Assembly: GCA_948567375.1 (NCBI GenBank)
Contig: OX419756.1
Span: forward strand, 71,030,552 to 71,094,551
DNA from: Lunularia cruciata
Taxonomy: Eukaryota; Streptophyta; Marchantiopsida; Lunulariales; Lunulariaceae
DNA: 64,000 bases
Direction of reading: 5' to 3'
Position numbers and translations under genes: made by a program. The notes under the pieces were generated by a model that was not told the origin of the DNA, searched no databases, and saw nothing but the letters and a program-made list of their open reading frames with translations. Shown here one piece after another: positions 1-12,940 of this stretch (its first letter is position 1; each line of letters begins with the position of its first letter).

Positions 1-2460
1 TCAACAATCTACAACCACTCTTCTCTGTTCTAGCTTTGTATCATTGTGGTTGTTACATGTAGATCTATACAAATCTCCGTTACAACAAACCATCTTGCTG
101 TCAAATTAAATTATATCCATATCTTCCATGGCAACCAACAAAAGAACAAACATGATGCAATCAAACTTAGTAGGTTACCAGAGTAAATATCTCCTTATTG
201 TCAATACCTACAAGCCACAATCTTAGCCTTATCCTTCTATATGTTTCCTTTTACATCAAACTTGATTCTCTAAATCCACATATATTTGATTGCTTTTTTC
301 TCTTTTTGTAGAGCATTCAACTTCAAAATCTTTGTTTGCTTTAATGAATCAAATTCCTCATTGATGGCCTTTACCCACTTAAGTGATTGTAATGCATCAG
401 GGAAATGAACAAGATATGCATTCACATCTCCTCCTTCAATTTTAGACATATTGATGGAAGCTTAAGATGTCTTAGTGACGTCTTCTCATCCTCCCAATTT
501 TTTGGTTTTGTCCAACTTGAATACTTGAAGTTGAACTCAATTGCAAATAATATTTTTCATTTTGATAGTCTTTAATTTTTTCTTGAAGTGGACAAATATT
601 TGTCTCACTTGTGGATTCCTTTGTTAAAATCTTTGGTAGACTTCACAAAAACTTGTGGAAACTCTCCATCATCTTCTATCTCATTCATATTAATTCCAAC
701 ATTAATTTACTCTTTATTTCTCTCTTAGAGATAATCAACATTTGAGTTTAGCCTTCATACCTTTGATGATCAGGCAGCTCCTCTTGTGGAGTAGCTTTCA
801 CAAATTCTATTCTTCTTATGCTCCCATAATCTAAAGGCTTTGGATTCCTAATTGTATCCAAGAAAAGACATCTCTTGTTCCTTTGGATCACACTTCTTTC
901 TCAAACCCTTTGGAGTGTGCACAAAGATTAAGTGACTAAAATTTCTCAAATATATAATTATTAGCTTCTTTCCATGCTAAAGCTCATAAGAAGTTTTCTT
1001 TGAAATTTTATTGAAAACACTATTCTTTGAAAAAAAATATGTGCAACAACTGTATTGCTTGTACCCACAACTCTCTAGGCAGCTTGCTAGAAGGCAACAT
1101 GCTTCTTGTTGCCTTGAACACTATTCTATGATCTCTCAAAAATGCCATTTTGCTATGGAGTGTAAGATGCTTTAAGTTCATGGACTTAGCAAACATTTAG
1201 TACAAAACCAGCAAATTCCTTCTCACCATATTCACCTCCTCTAAAAAATTGTAGTTCTTTTATCTTCACTTAATGCTAAACTTCAAGGTATACATTTAGT
1301 TGTTTGAAACAAGAGAGTTTTTATGATTTCCCTTTCAAGAAAAATAAAATTCTGAAATTATTAGTATCATTTTTGAAAAGAAGATAATATCTTGATCCTC
1401 TTATTGAGTTCACACTCATAGGACCACAAACTCCAATATGAAAGAGCTATCCAACCTTGCATTTGCCTTTATTCTTGGTCAATTTTGCAAAAGGTAATGT
1501 GTGTTGCTTTCCTATAGCACATTTATCAAAATAGAATAAATTTTGACTACCAAGCTCTTCTAGTCTCACATTGAGACACTCTACTAGTCCTTCGCTCTAC
1601 ATTGAGCTCTCTAAATTAAGAATGGAGGTCAGATTAAGATGGTCAAATCTCAAGTACCAACAAGCAATACCTAAAATTTACACTCTGTCTTCTTGTCTAG
1701 CTTGAGAAATATTACTTGTCTTCATAACTTTGATCTGAAGTGTAGAGAGCTTTGAAAATTGGATACCATTGATTTTTATTAATTTATTTTTCTTTATGTA
1801 GTGGACTTTGGTGTAGTTTTCTTGGATGCCCTTATTTACTCCTTGTTGAATAAGTTGAATCAATGTTGAATAGGTTTTGCTTCACTCCAGAACATAGAGA
1901 AGCCCTTTGATGACTCCTTATTGTCTTCTTATACCAATCTCAAAAGAATTGGAATATCTCTCTCACTCTAGCAAACCCAACCTTTCAATCATCAATGAAA
2001 GATATTTGCCAATTTCTTTATCAAATTTCTTGAAATCATGGAACCACTCTTGCCTCTAGATCATGTACTCAAAAACTAGTTTATAAACATACTAAAAATC
2101 CTTGTCTAGACATTAATCCAACTTTTTGTAACGCTTGAACTAGCAACAAAAGCAATACTTTGTCTTGGAAAATCATTGGCTTACTTATAAGATTAGTATT
2201 TCTTAAGAGATTTTACTCACCTTTGTATTCTCTTGGACAATGCAGCTTCTTTTTGTGCTTGTTGTAGCTTATTCCCTTCTTCAATTGAGAAATGATTATC
2301 TTTTTTTGATTCCCACTATTGCTTCTATAAGTAACTAGAAAGGATTTCTCTCCTAAACTCTCTTCTTTGTCTTCTACACATCTATTCAAGTATTCTTGTA
2401 ATAAGTTTTTTAATGGTTTGTTCCTTAGATACGTTATCCATACTCTATTATATGACAATA
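1..2460 (-). pseudogene. Ty1/copia pol relic, truncated by window start
   Basis: The minus strand reads as a heavily broken copia polyprotein. Around 300-410 it gives ALQSLKWVKAINEEFDSLKQ, matching the start of the copia reverse transcriptase, where a 'W..A...E..SL' block precedes the RT core. At about 170-300 it continues with FDVKGNI and KIVA, the usual 'KFD..G....YKARLVA' block. Near 1060-1150 it gives RELWVQAI, as in the end of copia integrase. The gag/protease part (about 1600-2460) is only weakly recognisable. Stops and frameshifts occur throughout, so it is not functional. The catalytic half of RT lies before the window. The class call is fairly secure, the internal boundaries are not. 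Confidence 0.6.
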
Positions 2461-2839
2461 AGTTTGTGGCAGACTACAAATAATCTTGGGGGTGAGTGAA
2501 GAATCATCTATTCTTACACCAAGGTTGCTCAACTGACGAGCAAGAGTTTGTACTTGGTTTCTAAAACCCACTATTTTTTCTCTCAGTTTCATTTGTAACT
2601 AGAAAAGTCTTTGTTGTAGAATATGCTTGTTCTCTGAAGTACATTGCTCATGCCATGTTAATCAGTCTACTCCAGCTTTGTTTGCAGTCTTGTAATGGAC
2701 CAGTCCTTGTAAGTACTTATCTTCTTTGGTTGCACTAATGTACATCCCGGCAACCTTGTTGTTACTCTACCAGTTTCTCTCTTCTTTATCTACTATTGTC
2801 CCATTATGACCCTCTTAAGTCTCTTTGACTAGAAGACAA

Positions 2840-4110
2840 TTGACTCATCTCACAAGCTATTTACTAATCCTATGGAAACAATTGACTAGACAACTTACTC
2901 ATCTCACAAGCTATTCATTAGCAGTAATCGTATCAGTAAAGTTGCGAACGCGCAAGGCTGAAGCGAAACAACTGGCAAGACAGCTCAATTAACTCACAAG
3001 CTTTTCGGTTGCTTTGTATTGTATGATGATCTATCTACTGATCTGGCCAATCGCATGACAACTATATGCAAACAATCTCATGCCCTCATGGTAGGCTCAC
3101 GAGGGATGCGATGAGGTTGCCAAGAAAACTGGCTCTTTTATTATATTATAATAACTATGCTAACCTAAACTACCATATGTTACCATCCTAAATATAATTC
3201 AAATATAATATTGATGTAACAACTCATTAAAGACCGCACTTGCTTTCCTTCCTAGTTTCAACAAACAAGTGTTGGAACTCGCTTGAGGTTGACATGACGG
3301 AGATCTTTGTTATACGTTGAGAGTGAAGCAATGCTCCTCCTCATACCTTCCATCTTACACCTCCGTCTACAAAGTGCGAGCATATGAATCTGCAAGCCCA
3401 TTAATGTATCGTGAGCTTTTTGGATTGAGTTCCGACGTGCCATGCTCTGAACCTCTATTCCAAATCTCAAATTGATAGAATGGAATTTACTCCTCAAACA
3501 CATAGATTGTCTCTTCCCTCGTCTGAGTTCAACAGAAAATAGAGGACACATGTGATTTGGGGAATAAATTGTAGCAAACGATCTAATTACCGGGGGATTG
3601 TGAATGAGAAGCGTATCCCTGTAAACGCCTCCCTGCATCTGTGCATCTGGTATACATCCGCACCGGAAACAAACTCAAAACTTGCTTTTTGATACTACAT
3701 TAAGGTTGATAGATATGGTGATAGATATAGTACTATTCTTGACATAATGAGGAGGCCAGGATACGCAGGTGTGGCGGAAGGGGAGCCGATTGCAGTTGAT
3801 CAAAATTTCGCTTCACTCCCATCCGTTCACTCCCTAAACGCGCGATATTAGGAACGAATTGCATCGGTATTAACTTCGAACTATCAAGTATGATGGCTTC
3901 TAACGCTCAAGGTTGAAGCGAAAGAACTGACAAGACATTTGACTCATCTCACAAGCTATTTACTAATCCTATGAAAACAACTGACAAGACAACTTACTCA
4001 TCTCACAAGCTATTCACTATCAGTAATCGTATCAGTAAAGTGCGAACGCGCAAGGCTGAAGCTAAACAACTGACAAGACAGCTAAATTAACTCACAAGCT
4101 TTTCGCTAAT
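2840..4110. repeat. Direct repeat pair (about 170 bp) 0.93 kb apart
   Basis: Bases 2840-3012 and 3943-4110 are near-identical direct repeats, sharing blocks such as ctcatctcacaagctattta and the run with cgcaaggctgaagc. Each copy has internal sub-repeats (acaagct / gacaagacaact). They bracket about 930 bp with no recognisable gene. They could be terminal repeats of a small element or a local duplication. No coding potential was seen. Confidence 0.6.
3180..3940. other. No supported gene between the direct repeats
   Basis: A 126-codon minus-strand ORF (3258-3638) shows no recognisable domain and no sign of selection. It has no partner elsewhere in the window, so I do not call it a gene. The segment is somewhat richer in CpG than the flanking AT-rich DNA. 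Confidence 0.4.
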
Positions 4111-4139
4111 CCTATCAGCAAAGTTGCCAATGGGTCTAA

Positions 4140-5150
4140 CTTTACTTGGCATTCAGGACTTCGGAGGTCAACTGCAGCTCCAAGAATCTAACCTGCTAAA
4201 TTCAAACCCGAAATAAACGCGCTGCCATCTACATTATCTACACTATGACTTTGACTTGCATGATGCTTATTTAAACATTTTTCGGAAGCTGATAATCTAA
4301 TGTACCATATAAATTGATGTCAATATTGTTATCTTAGAATGTGGGCATGCCGGCGAGAAGCAAAGCATGCGATACGAAGAGGCAGACTGATTCGTATGAG
4401 CTCCAGAGCAGAGAGAATAGCAACAGCAGTCCTGAACAGATCGGGGCAGCGCAGAACACCCAGCAGAGATCCACTGCTGGTGTACAATGTAACAATACAA
4501 AATAGAGTAAACTAACCACCTCAGCAACTGAGTCGAGCACGGACGACCTTATATTGGAGATGGGAAGACCAAAATCCCATACACATTGTCTGAAATTAGA
4601 GGTACCAACCTCAACTCGCTAAAGTAGGTTAGATACCTTGCATGATACTTCTAAGTGCTCGAACCTCGGTAGGGAACTGGATTGCAGTATATGCAAGAAA
4701 TTAGACGTCTAGGATATTGGTCGGACGATATTTTGAAAATCTATATTATCGTAGCAAATGTCTCCTGACTATCCATCCATATGAGTGTGAGTACATCAGA
4801 CAATGTAGAATGTTCCTGTAGAGTAATGATCAGAGAAAAATTGTATATAATAGTAGGCCCACAGTGCCACACGCTCCCTCCCACGAATCACTTGGGAGCT
4901 CCGAGCTTTACGATTGCACAGAGCATTTATGTCGGGTCAACAAGAAAGGACGAATGCTTAAACTACTTGCGCAATATGAATTTCGCAGGTACCTCGACCA
5001 ACTATCCTACTAGGGCTGAATGGATATCACCTGATATTCTACACAAATGTTTGACAATGAAGGTTGTTGGAAGACACTCTCTTGGTGAATCTCTAAGGAG
5101 TTTCTCTTCTACGGAGCTTCCGCTAGGACTCTCCGCCATGACGATGTTCT
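4140..5150. other. Non-coding stretch 3' of the LBD gene
   Basis: No gene is supported here. Short overlapping ORFs around 4297-4540 and 4781-5176 have no recognisable domains. The stretch probably includes the 3' UTR and downstream flank of the minus-strand LBD gene ending at 5153. A short motif (gctccgagctttac) occurs at about 4895 and again upstream of the gene at about 5955. Confidence 0.4.
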
Positions 5151-5152
5151 CT

Positions 5153-5728
5153 TCAATTTTTTGTGGACGTCCCTGAGCCTCCCCCGGCTCGCCAATCCCA
5201 TGGCTCCCAATCGCACACTCTGCAATCTATTTGCGATCTTTGGACAGCGTCGAGCTTTAATTGCCCAGAGTCTCGTGGTGTTTCTCCGCTGTGGAAATTC
5301 ATCTCCGCACTCCCTCGTACACCAAAGGACTCTCGGCCGTTTAGATGATTACTGATATTCTGTCGAAATTGTTGTCGTCTGGCTCTTACGGCATTCAACT
5401 TCTCCTTAACTTCTTCCAGCTCGGCTTGTCGGCGCCTCAACTCTTCTGCTAATTCCGCAAATATGCCGTAAGCCCCAGTTACCGGGTTTTTCTCTCGCTC
5501 TAGAGACTCTGCAATTATCGACTTCATGAGAGTGTCCAAGTCCTTTGGATTAGAGTTCTCTTTCATCATTCTCGTCACATTCCCCACACCGTAGAGAGCA
5601 TGTACAGCTTTAAAGACCTCAGGACTCTCCGCTGGAAACCATTGAGCCATAGGACAGCTGGGTCCGCATTTCCGCCTCTGAAACTTGCATGTTGCACATG
5701 CAGCTTTTGCGTTACCGCGGGCGTCCAT
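5153..5728 (-). CDS. LOB-domain (LBD/AS2-like) transcription factor
   Basis: A 191-aa intronless ORF, and the only apparently intact host gene in the window. LOB-domain proteins are plant-specific nuclear DNA-binding proteins controlling lateral organ development. The C-block is present as C-x2-C-x6-C-x3-C (CATCKFQRRKCGPSC, residues 11-25). The GAS block is present in divergent form (FKAVHALYGVGNVTRMM, where most members have FGASNV). NPVTG replaces the usual DPVxG. A heptad-like stretch (AELAEELRRRQAELEEVKEKL) gives the dimerising coiled coil. The start is fixed by an in-frame TAA about seven codons upstream of the ATG at 5728. The C-terminus is short and of unknown function. A decayed paralogue lies at 13925-14375. 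The family call is secure. Whether it is expressed is unknown, and it could be a divergent or recently dying LBD copy. Confidence 0.85.
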   Translation of the reverse strand: MDARGNAKAACATCKFQRRKCGPSCPMAQWFPAESPEVFKAVHALYGVGNVTRMMKENSNPKDLDTLMKSIIAESLEREKNPVTGAYGIFAELAEELRRRQAELEEVKEKLNAVRARRQQFRQNISNHLNGRESFGVRGSAEMNFHSGETPRDSGQLKLDAVQRSQIDCRVCDWEPWDWRAGGGSGTSTKN

Positions 5729-5877
5729 TCGTACTTTGATGAAAAATTAAAATCAGAATTCTACTATCAGGAATCACTAATGGGTTTTCTTAAACCACTA
5801 TTTTACACTTGCACTCGTAACTCTAGAAGCTCCGGCGAGTTTAGCTATACGATCCTCGGATAAGACACTCTTCCTTT

Positions 5878-5893
5878 CCGGCTTATATCCAGA
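5878..5893 (-). promoter_or_regulatory. Possible TATA element of the LBD gene
   Basis: The minus strand reads ggatataagccgg about 155 bp upstream of the ATG, the best TATA-like match in the proximal upstream region. The placement would give a 5' UTR of about 120 bp. This is inference from position and sequence only. Confidence 0.3.
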
Positions 5894-6204
5894 GTATCCC
5901 ACTCTCCACCTGCATGAAGCCAACGAGCTCATTTGAACCAACTGCCCATAGTTCCGCTCCGAGCTTTACAGATGCACGCGAATTTGCGTATCCTTGCACT
6001 TTCACCACAACGTAGACCTAAGCGCTCCGAGTCCCAAAACTCAACCAGCACACACACTCTGCAATTCGCCCGAACTCTCTCGGGTAGTGCATCGTCAGAC
6101 TAGAACTGGCAAAGTAAGGAGAAACAGCTTATTTATACCCGAGGAGCGCGTGTGTACTAGTTCGGCTCGGTACGCTTCGGAACATAGGTGAAATGGATCA
6201 GATT

Positions 6205-6475
6205 TCAAACGTGCATGTACTCAATGGCAGTGTCCAAGTGCAAAGTGTGGGATCGAAACTTTGGACAGTTTAGCCCAAATGATCTCCTCGGTTGCTGTAA
6301 ATAACGTGCATGTATTCAAATGCGAAGTGTGAATCGAAACCTTGGACAGTTTAGCCGGAATGATCTCCTCGGTTGCTGTATATTACTTGCATGTATTCAG
6401 GGGCGTGTCCAAGTGCAAAGGCCGGATCTGAACTGGACAGCGTAGGCGACATGATCTCCTCCGTTGTTATATACG
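6205..6475. repeat. Three imperfect tandem repeats upstream of LBD
   Basis: Units begin at about 6213, 6307 and 6388 (periods about 94 and 81 bp). Each contains a 'tgcatgtaytca' start, a 'ttggacagttta'-like centre and an 'atgatctcctcggttgctgta' end. They lie 0.5-0.75 kb upstream of the LBD start codon, where a cis-regulatory array is plausible but unproven. Confidence 0.65.
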
Positions 6476-6479
6476 TATG

Positions 6480-8317
6480 TAAGACGAGGAGGATCGAGCT
6501 CTTCTGCCTGATCTCCCCGGAACTCACTCGAGGACTCGTGTTTAGACTCGTGTACTAACTAGGTTGGAGCACTGGAGAGTGAGCTCGGGGCGTTTGAGGC
6601 TATGCATGAAAGGGCCTCTAGATGAGACACACGTCTACTGAACCGGTCGTCCAGGTCGTCCCCGTTAAGGCAAGATTGAGCTCGTCGGTTTGTAAGGGGA
6701 GGTCGAACGGCAAGAAGCTCCCTTCTAAGGATTTGATGATACAATCGATTGTCTTCAAACGTGTTTTCTTTTGTGTTTGAAAGTTCTCTTTTTCCTTTAC
6801 ATCTAAGTAGTTAAATTTGTAAAGGATTACTCTCTCACAAGAATATTATCACTCTTTCTTTTTCTCTGTCCTTCCAATTTTAATTTCGTTTTCTTTTTCT
6901 TATTTTTTGTCCAACTTCAACTCGTAAATATCGGCTTTATTCCCTCTTCGGTGGTGATGCCTTTCAGATTTCCCGTTTCGGATTCCATTTTCCCCCCTGT
7001 TTTTTCTTTTTCTCTTTTTTCCCCGGTTTCACTTGCCACGTAAGCTCCTCGGTTCCTCTACATTACTGCACTATCAGCAACGTATGCCACGCAGGACGAC
7101 GTGCCACTCGGCCGTGTCGACGATACAAAATTGGCGCTTGCGGCTCTCTATCGTTTCCAGTTTAGGCTTCTTCTGAGTTTGCCTCCTTTGTAATTGGCTT
7201 TTTGTCTCCAATGGTTATAGGTTTTCTCTGGCTCTTGCCAAAAGACCCGAAAAAGTACTTTCCTAGTATATTTATCCTTCAATTTAGAGAAAACAAACGA
7301 ATACCAAGGATCTCTTGTTTTCGGGAGAAGTCTTACGTTATAGAATAAGAATAAAACATAGTATTATATTCAATCTAAAGTCCATGTAATGAAGGGATTC
7401 TTGTATATGCACTTCAAATTCCTTCACCTTTTTCTTGGACAACTGTTGATATGAATGGATCTGGCGAGCAAGTAACTTTGTAGATTAACCCAATGAGAAA
7501 GAGATTCCCTGAATTGATCTACAGAAGCGTTTAATGATCTCCCGTCCTAAATTCATAGTTTAAGCAACTCCTTCCAGACAGGGATGAAGTAGATTTCAGC
7601 ACGCAGCTGAACAAAAATTGTGGTTTCTTCTATAAATGGAAATCTTGTGATATTGATTTTTCTCATGCAGAGTACAAATCTTGAAATGTCTAACTGAAAC
7701 TCTAGAAGATGGAAATAATTTTATTTTATTAATAAAAATATAATATTTATGTATTTTTATTACATAAATTATTGAAGATATATTATTATTATTAAAATAA
7801 ATATTAAATATTGGACATTGAAGTTAATATCCTTGTATGCTAAGTTCAATCTGGCATTAAGCGGCTTCACTTATTTTATGATTCTATAAAAATAAAAAAA
7901 AAATCAATAAAAATTGATGGTTTTCTTCGAGGTGATCCAAAACATTCGTTAAATTCTGCTTGTTTTGCAATCTTTGTAATATTTTATTAATATCAACTTT
8001 TACAAGTTTTTTGATGAATAGGAATTATAGACCTCTTCAATCTGAGAATAAATTATGTGTGTGGATATTGTTTATCCATGATCTACTTATTCTCGTCATG
8101 ATTCCGTAAATCCCCATATATTATCCTCAATTGTCACCTAGTGAGCCAGTACATTCTATCTAAATATAAAAGCGTACAGTGATGCGCATTCTACATAGAT
8201 TATCTCTCTTTTTTAGTAAAAGAAGTCTTATAGTGTAAGTTAGGTTCTATTCCGAATACAATCCGACTAATTTTATTCAGGTTATATCTTCGTTAATGGA
8301 GGATACGCTTGTCTCTG
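6480..8317. other. Gene-free, AT- and T-rich intergenic DNA
   Basis: No gene or element is supported. T/C-rich tracts occur at about 6840-7020 and a near-pure A/T block at about 7725-7815. The short ORFs here have no recognisable domain. Confidence 0.5.
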
Positions 8318-9165
8318 ATACATGACAAGAAAGATGGCATTAAAATGATGATTATTTTAATGCCTGCTGATGGACTTTAAATGAGGTCAAATTAAGTTAT
8401 ATTTTAAATTTGCTAAAGAGATTGTCTAGAATTAAACTAAATAGGATGAATTCAAGAGCAAGTTATTCTATTCTGGTTGAAATTTAATTTATTTTTGAAA
8501 AATTAATTTCAAGTAAATAATCAAAATAATTAACCCAGATTCATTTGATTGCTATTACAACTCGAATCAGCACCTAATTTTATTTAAAAAATAATATACT
8601 TGAATAAATCTAATCTAAAATGATTTTTAGTTTTGCTTTCTATTGGCTTGTTGGAGATCATAAAATATGTAGAGTCTTAATTAAGGGAATCACAAAAACA
8701 AAACGTAATAAAAAAAGTAATTAGATAGTCTCAAAAATCTTTCATGGGAATTTTTAACAAAGTTAAGAATTTAGAAACTAAGTGTATATTTTAAGGAGAC
8801 CCCGTAAAATTTAATAGGGTGCCTTCCAATCACACTGGTAAATTCTTCGTCGAAAGTGATAAGTACTTTTTACGAAAAAGGTTATGGAATTCAGTAAAAA
8901 CTGTAACCCCGTAGTGCTCCCAAATGATCAAAGTAAATTCGTAAACTAGAGTTATATATTTTCATGGATGTATGGTCAAAGAGCAGATTCTTTGAGATAA
9001 ATTCCTGGCTTGATATTTTCCTCTGGCCAAAAGTTAGTATAACAGAGGGCAAGTTGCGCGATAATTGTGCATGAGTCTCGAAATATAAACCTTTCTTATG
9101 CAAAATTTCTTATTTCTTCTGCAAAATTATTATTCAAAACTATTCTTTATTCAAAATTATTATTT
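8318..9165 (+). repeat. Left arm of a long inverted repeat
   Basis: This stretch matches the reverse complement of 15145-15985. Shared blocks include the sequence around 8870-9080 (atcaaagtaaattcgtaaac, tggtcaaagagcagattctt, gataaattcctggcttgata). The outer end carries a shared 'gacaagaaagatggcattaaaatgatg' block. No coding capacity was seen. The arms could be remnants of one element inserted twice in opposite orientation. Confidence 0.75.
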
Positions 9166-9200
9166 CTTATTCAAAATTTCTTATGCAAAATTTCAAATTT

Positions 9201-9335
9201 TCTTATGCAAACCTTTCTTGATGCGGTCTTCCCATCCTTCGTGTTTTCTACGCGGTCGCCCTTGTCTTTCTTATGCGAACCTTCCTTGATGGGTCTTCCC
9301 ATCCTTCGTGTTTTCTACGCGGTGGCTTTTGTCTT
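9201..9335. repeat. Two-copy tandem repeat, about 68 bp
   Basis: Two units begin at 9201 and 9269, each running from tcttatgc through cccatccttcgtgttttcta to the next tcttatgc. They sit at the inner edge of the inverted-repeat arm, next to a simpler run of 'ttcttatgcaaaat' variants (9095-9210). Confidence 0.7.
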
Positions 9336-9349
9336 TCTTATCCAAAATT

Positions 9350-11050
9350 AATATGCAAATGCGATATAAACATATAAACTAATTACAAGCTTAATAAGGC
9401 GCCAAAGTAAAAGGATATCGGTGAAATAGATGAAAGGTATTAAGAAGGGACTAATGCCAAAGTTGTGTTGAGAGGAACACAGATATTATCAAATCAAATC
9501 ACCCTCAAAGGTATAGACAAGAATCAGTAAGTTTTATATAAAATGTTAAGTAGAATCCTTGAATTGCAACTAGAACAAGCAAAGTGCATAGAGAAGATGG
9601 GTTTGTATTTTCGTCGAGCGAGCTCCAGTACAACATTATACATGATGAGCTATAAAACTACCATAATTGAAATCAAATATTCTTCTAAGTAGTTCAAGAG
9701 TGCAAGATACTAACTTATAAAGATATTTGAATCTACGAAGGATCTTGGATTGGGGTGTTATCCATGTTTAATCAGAATGAATGGGAAATCATGTACCTAG
9801 TCTACAAGAATTTCAAAGGGTACCTAAGCCCATGAGTCAATAACCAATAATGGAAAAAAGAAACTTCAAGAGTTTCCAAGGGTGATTATAGACAGTCAGG
9901 TATTTTATTTTCTTTGTTAACATTAGAATGGAATCGGTAACCTATTAAAACTGAAATTCAGCTACAAATAAAAATATTTAAAAAGCATTTGCCTTGAATA
10001 ATTTCTACATATGTATTGGTCAAGATCGTTTGGTGTTTTCTTGTTTCATTCCATGTCTTTTAACGTCTATTTTGAAGAAGAACTTGGAGTTCCCTTTTGA
10101 GCTACAAAATAAAAGTAAGTGCGAGTTTAGTACTTACAACTGTCACCGCAAAATGGAATAGCTATAGTCGTGAAAGCATTTTTAGCGTTGAATGTAGTAT
10201 CTATGAGATGGATATGTATAATATTTAGAGCGCTTTGCCGCTTTTTTCTTTGAATAGGTAAAATCACGTTTGCTCTGTGGATTACTTGTAGTTATAGAAG
10301 ATTATATATTTAGTCTTTGAGTATGATATGTATCTAGATTCATTTTGAATTTGATAATATGAAGGATAACTACAAAGTATTTTCCGAGAGAGGATGCATC
10401 TGGAAATGAACCTATACTGAAAATCAATTTAAAGACTCAATTTTCATCTAAGAATTTATTATATTTTAGATTTATTACTTTTCGCGTTGCAGATTTTTCC
10501 ACATTAGAACAAAAATAAACTACACCCCCGTGGAAAGTTACACCAGAGTAAGATTTAGCGGAGATAAGATCAGATTTGAGAGATTTTATCCCTCAAAGAG
10601 AACTTTATACACAAAATGGAATGCGATTTCTTCCTCTTATTGTCGAAGCTAAGACTACGATAAGATTACGATTACGATTACGGAAGATTACGATAAGATT
10701 GGGGAGATTTTTTCTCCCAATGAAACATTTCCGGAAAGTGAAAGGTGATTTTTGGCTTCTTATTGTCAGAGCTAATACTTCCTCCGGAATTTTGAATTTC
10801 TCACTTCGTATTTCATAGTGTACTTTGTATACTAGTCTAAGCTAACCTTAAACATGGAGAACAAGATACATCTAAGATGTCTCTTGTTCTCATCAAAATT
10901 AAACAAAATCTTGAACATCCAGTGATCAAGAAGATCATAAACACTACTTCTTACTACAACCTTCTCTCGGTTCCATCATCACCTCCTACATAAATACCAT
11001 AAGTATGTTTAGCTTAAAACTCAATAGAGCTCTAATTATACCATTGGCCA
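9350..11050. other. Gene-free AT-rich stretch
   Basis: No gene was recognised. A short 'gattac' run lies at about 10655-10700. Small ORFs such as 10576-10818 have no recognisable domain. Confidence 0.45.
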
Positions 11051-11054
11051 AGTG

Positions 11055-12940
11055 TTGTCCATATATAAGTTATTATAAATATATATTACAGTTAAATTAC
11101 ACACTATAGAAATATAACTCATATAAGAAGTCATACTACTGAGAAAATAAAAATTGTAAAAGTATTATCATAATGAAGAACTAGAATAAAATTTGTAGAG
11201 TTTTTGTCCTGGTTGTATAAATATTGTAAAGTATCATAAAAATTGAGATTACAAACTCTAAAATTATAATATTAATACAGAACTAGAATAATCTTTATAG
11301 AGTTTATGTATGACTTCTAAACAATACCATACTTTTAAACAATACCATCACATCCTTATAATATGAAAGTTTACAAAAGAAATTATTATGCATACTCAAG
11401 ATTGATGCATACTATAGGCACATCCAGTATGCTTGATGAAATGTTTTGAATATACACATACATAATCATAAATGCATAAATGCAATGGAATGAAGATCTA
11501 TAACCTCTTCCTCAAATAGTTTCATAATGCAAGGGATCTTTATGTAGAGTAATTTCTATATTCTCAAATAATATTAGCATAGGTTCCTGAAAGATTTATA
11601 TGATTGAGAAACATACTCTTTCCCACACATTATGATTGTTAAAATCTAAAACCATAGTAAAACACACCAAAAATAGGTATAGGTAAACCTAAATATTGTC
11701 CCTATAATAAGAAATAGAGAGAGAATACTTATCTGCTAAACTGATAACGTATTGCTAAAACCAAGGTAATTAGAGATCCAAATTTCCCAAATAGCCTCTT
11801 TGTGAATTATACTTGCACATTTGTCTCTTCAATGTTTACAAAACCATCTCCTTAAACCTATTTATTCAAGATGTACTACATTGATCAATCAATGCTTTGT
11901 CACACCAAACCTAGAATTCCACACAGAGCTCTATACCTTGATTTGTAAAGATGAACATAACATTTAACTTGGTTACAAACAATACATTCAAGAACTAGCT
12001 CTTGCAGATCCTTTGTGTACCATACCACTAATAATAATTACAAAATAATTTATATGTCCATTTTATTTGAAATGTCTTAACTTTTCATGAGTGTATTGCA
12101 TTAAATGTGTTCTTTGAGAGGGAAGTGACACTATCCACACTCTACAATCTTCTCATATACATAGAATGCATATGCATTTCAATGTTAACCACATTAGTCT
12201 TGTAGGACATAATCTCTCCTTTGTACAATTAGGAGTTTCAGTAATCAATATATGAATACCCATAAATTGCCATAATTTTCTTTTAACAAGTATTATACAA
12301 AAGCTTTATGGGTAGCATGGTAGGGTACATGAACTTATAAATATTTTACTTGGGGAATTTCCATATCCATATAAAAATTTTTGGGAAGAGAAAACAGGAC
12401 CCATAAATTTTTATGGTATTATGAGCAATCCATAAAATTAATGAATAAAAATTTGCCCAAATTTTTGGGCAAATGTTTTCAGATCATTAAAAGTTTTATG
12501 ATGATGGTCATAGACAAACGTAATTTATTTATGGGTAAATATCAGAAAATTTATGGATAATCTAATCCATTAAAATCCATAGAATAAAAAACTAAAACCC
12601 CTAATGTGTTGATCATAATACTAATAACGTATCCCAATATATGTAAGTTCTCGACAACTTCATTTATCTTCATTGAAAGAAATACTAACTTAGTCTTTAT
12701 CAATATAAATAAAAACACAAAAATATATACCAAACTTTTATTATCTCCTTACTCATTTTTCCTATGGCAATATGCCTTCTTTTCTTGACATTTGGATTGA
12801 TATATAGATTTTATTCAATCGACAAATATCATGGTTCATTATCGTAGGCTTAAGAGCAACCCTTAGATCATACTTTTATATAATTAGAGAGTATCTTGCA
12901 AGTTTCCTTGAAAGCTCATCGTACTGATTCCAGTTTTTCA
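11055..12940 (-). mobile_element. Relic G of the DNMT-bearing gypsy family (3' half)
   Basis: Highly decayed but colinear with the 3' half of element A. Bases 11055-11140 resemble the 105-bp unit at 33763-33867 (shared 'cacactata...aactca...aagtcatac'). Bases 11320-12225 match 34260-35370 (integrase core to PHD region), for example 'tataacctcttcctcaaat' against 'tataacctcctcctcgaat', and 'atcaatcaatgctttgtcaca'. Bases 12800-12935 match about 35690-35810 (RNase H to integrase). Parts are deleted and a block at about 12226-12800 is unrelated. It overlaps the region present in copy B, so it is a separate insertion, and the oldest copy seen. Confidence 0.6.
12226..12800. other. AT-rich stretch with a perfect small palindrome
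   Basis: Bases 12451-12474 form a perfect palindrome with 11-base arms (atttgcccaaa / tttgggcaaat) and a 2-base centre. It sits amid several 'ataaatttttgg' variants in both orientations (about 12370-12560). This looks like a small fold-back insertion within relic G. No gene. Confidence 0.4.

Noticed and set aside
3258-3638. 126-codon ORF as a gene
   Set aside because: No domain, no composition bias, no partner copy, located between direct repeats.
4297-4540. Two overlapping cysteine-rich small ORFs
   Set aside because: Different frames of the same stretch, without signal-peptide logic or conservation evidence.
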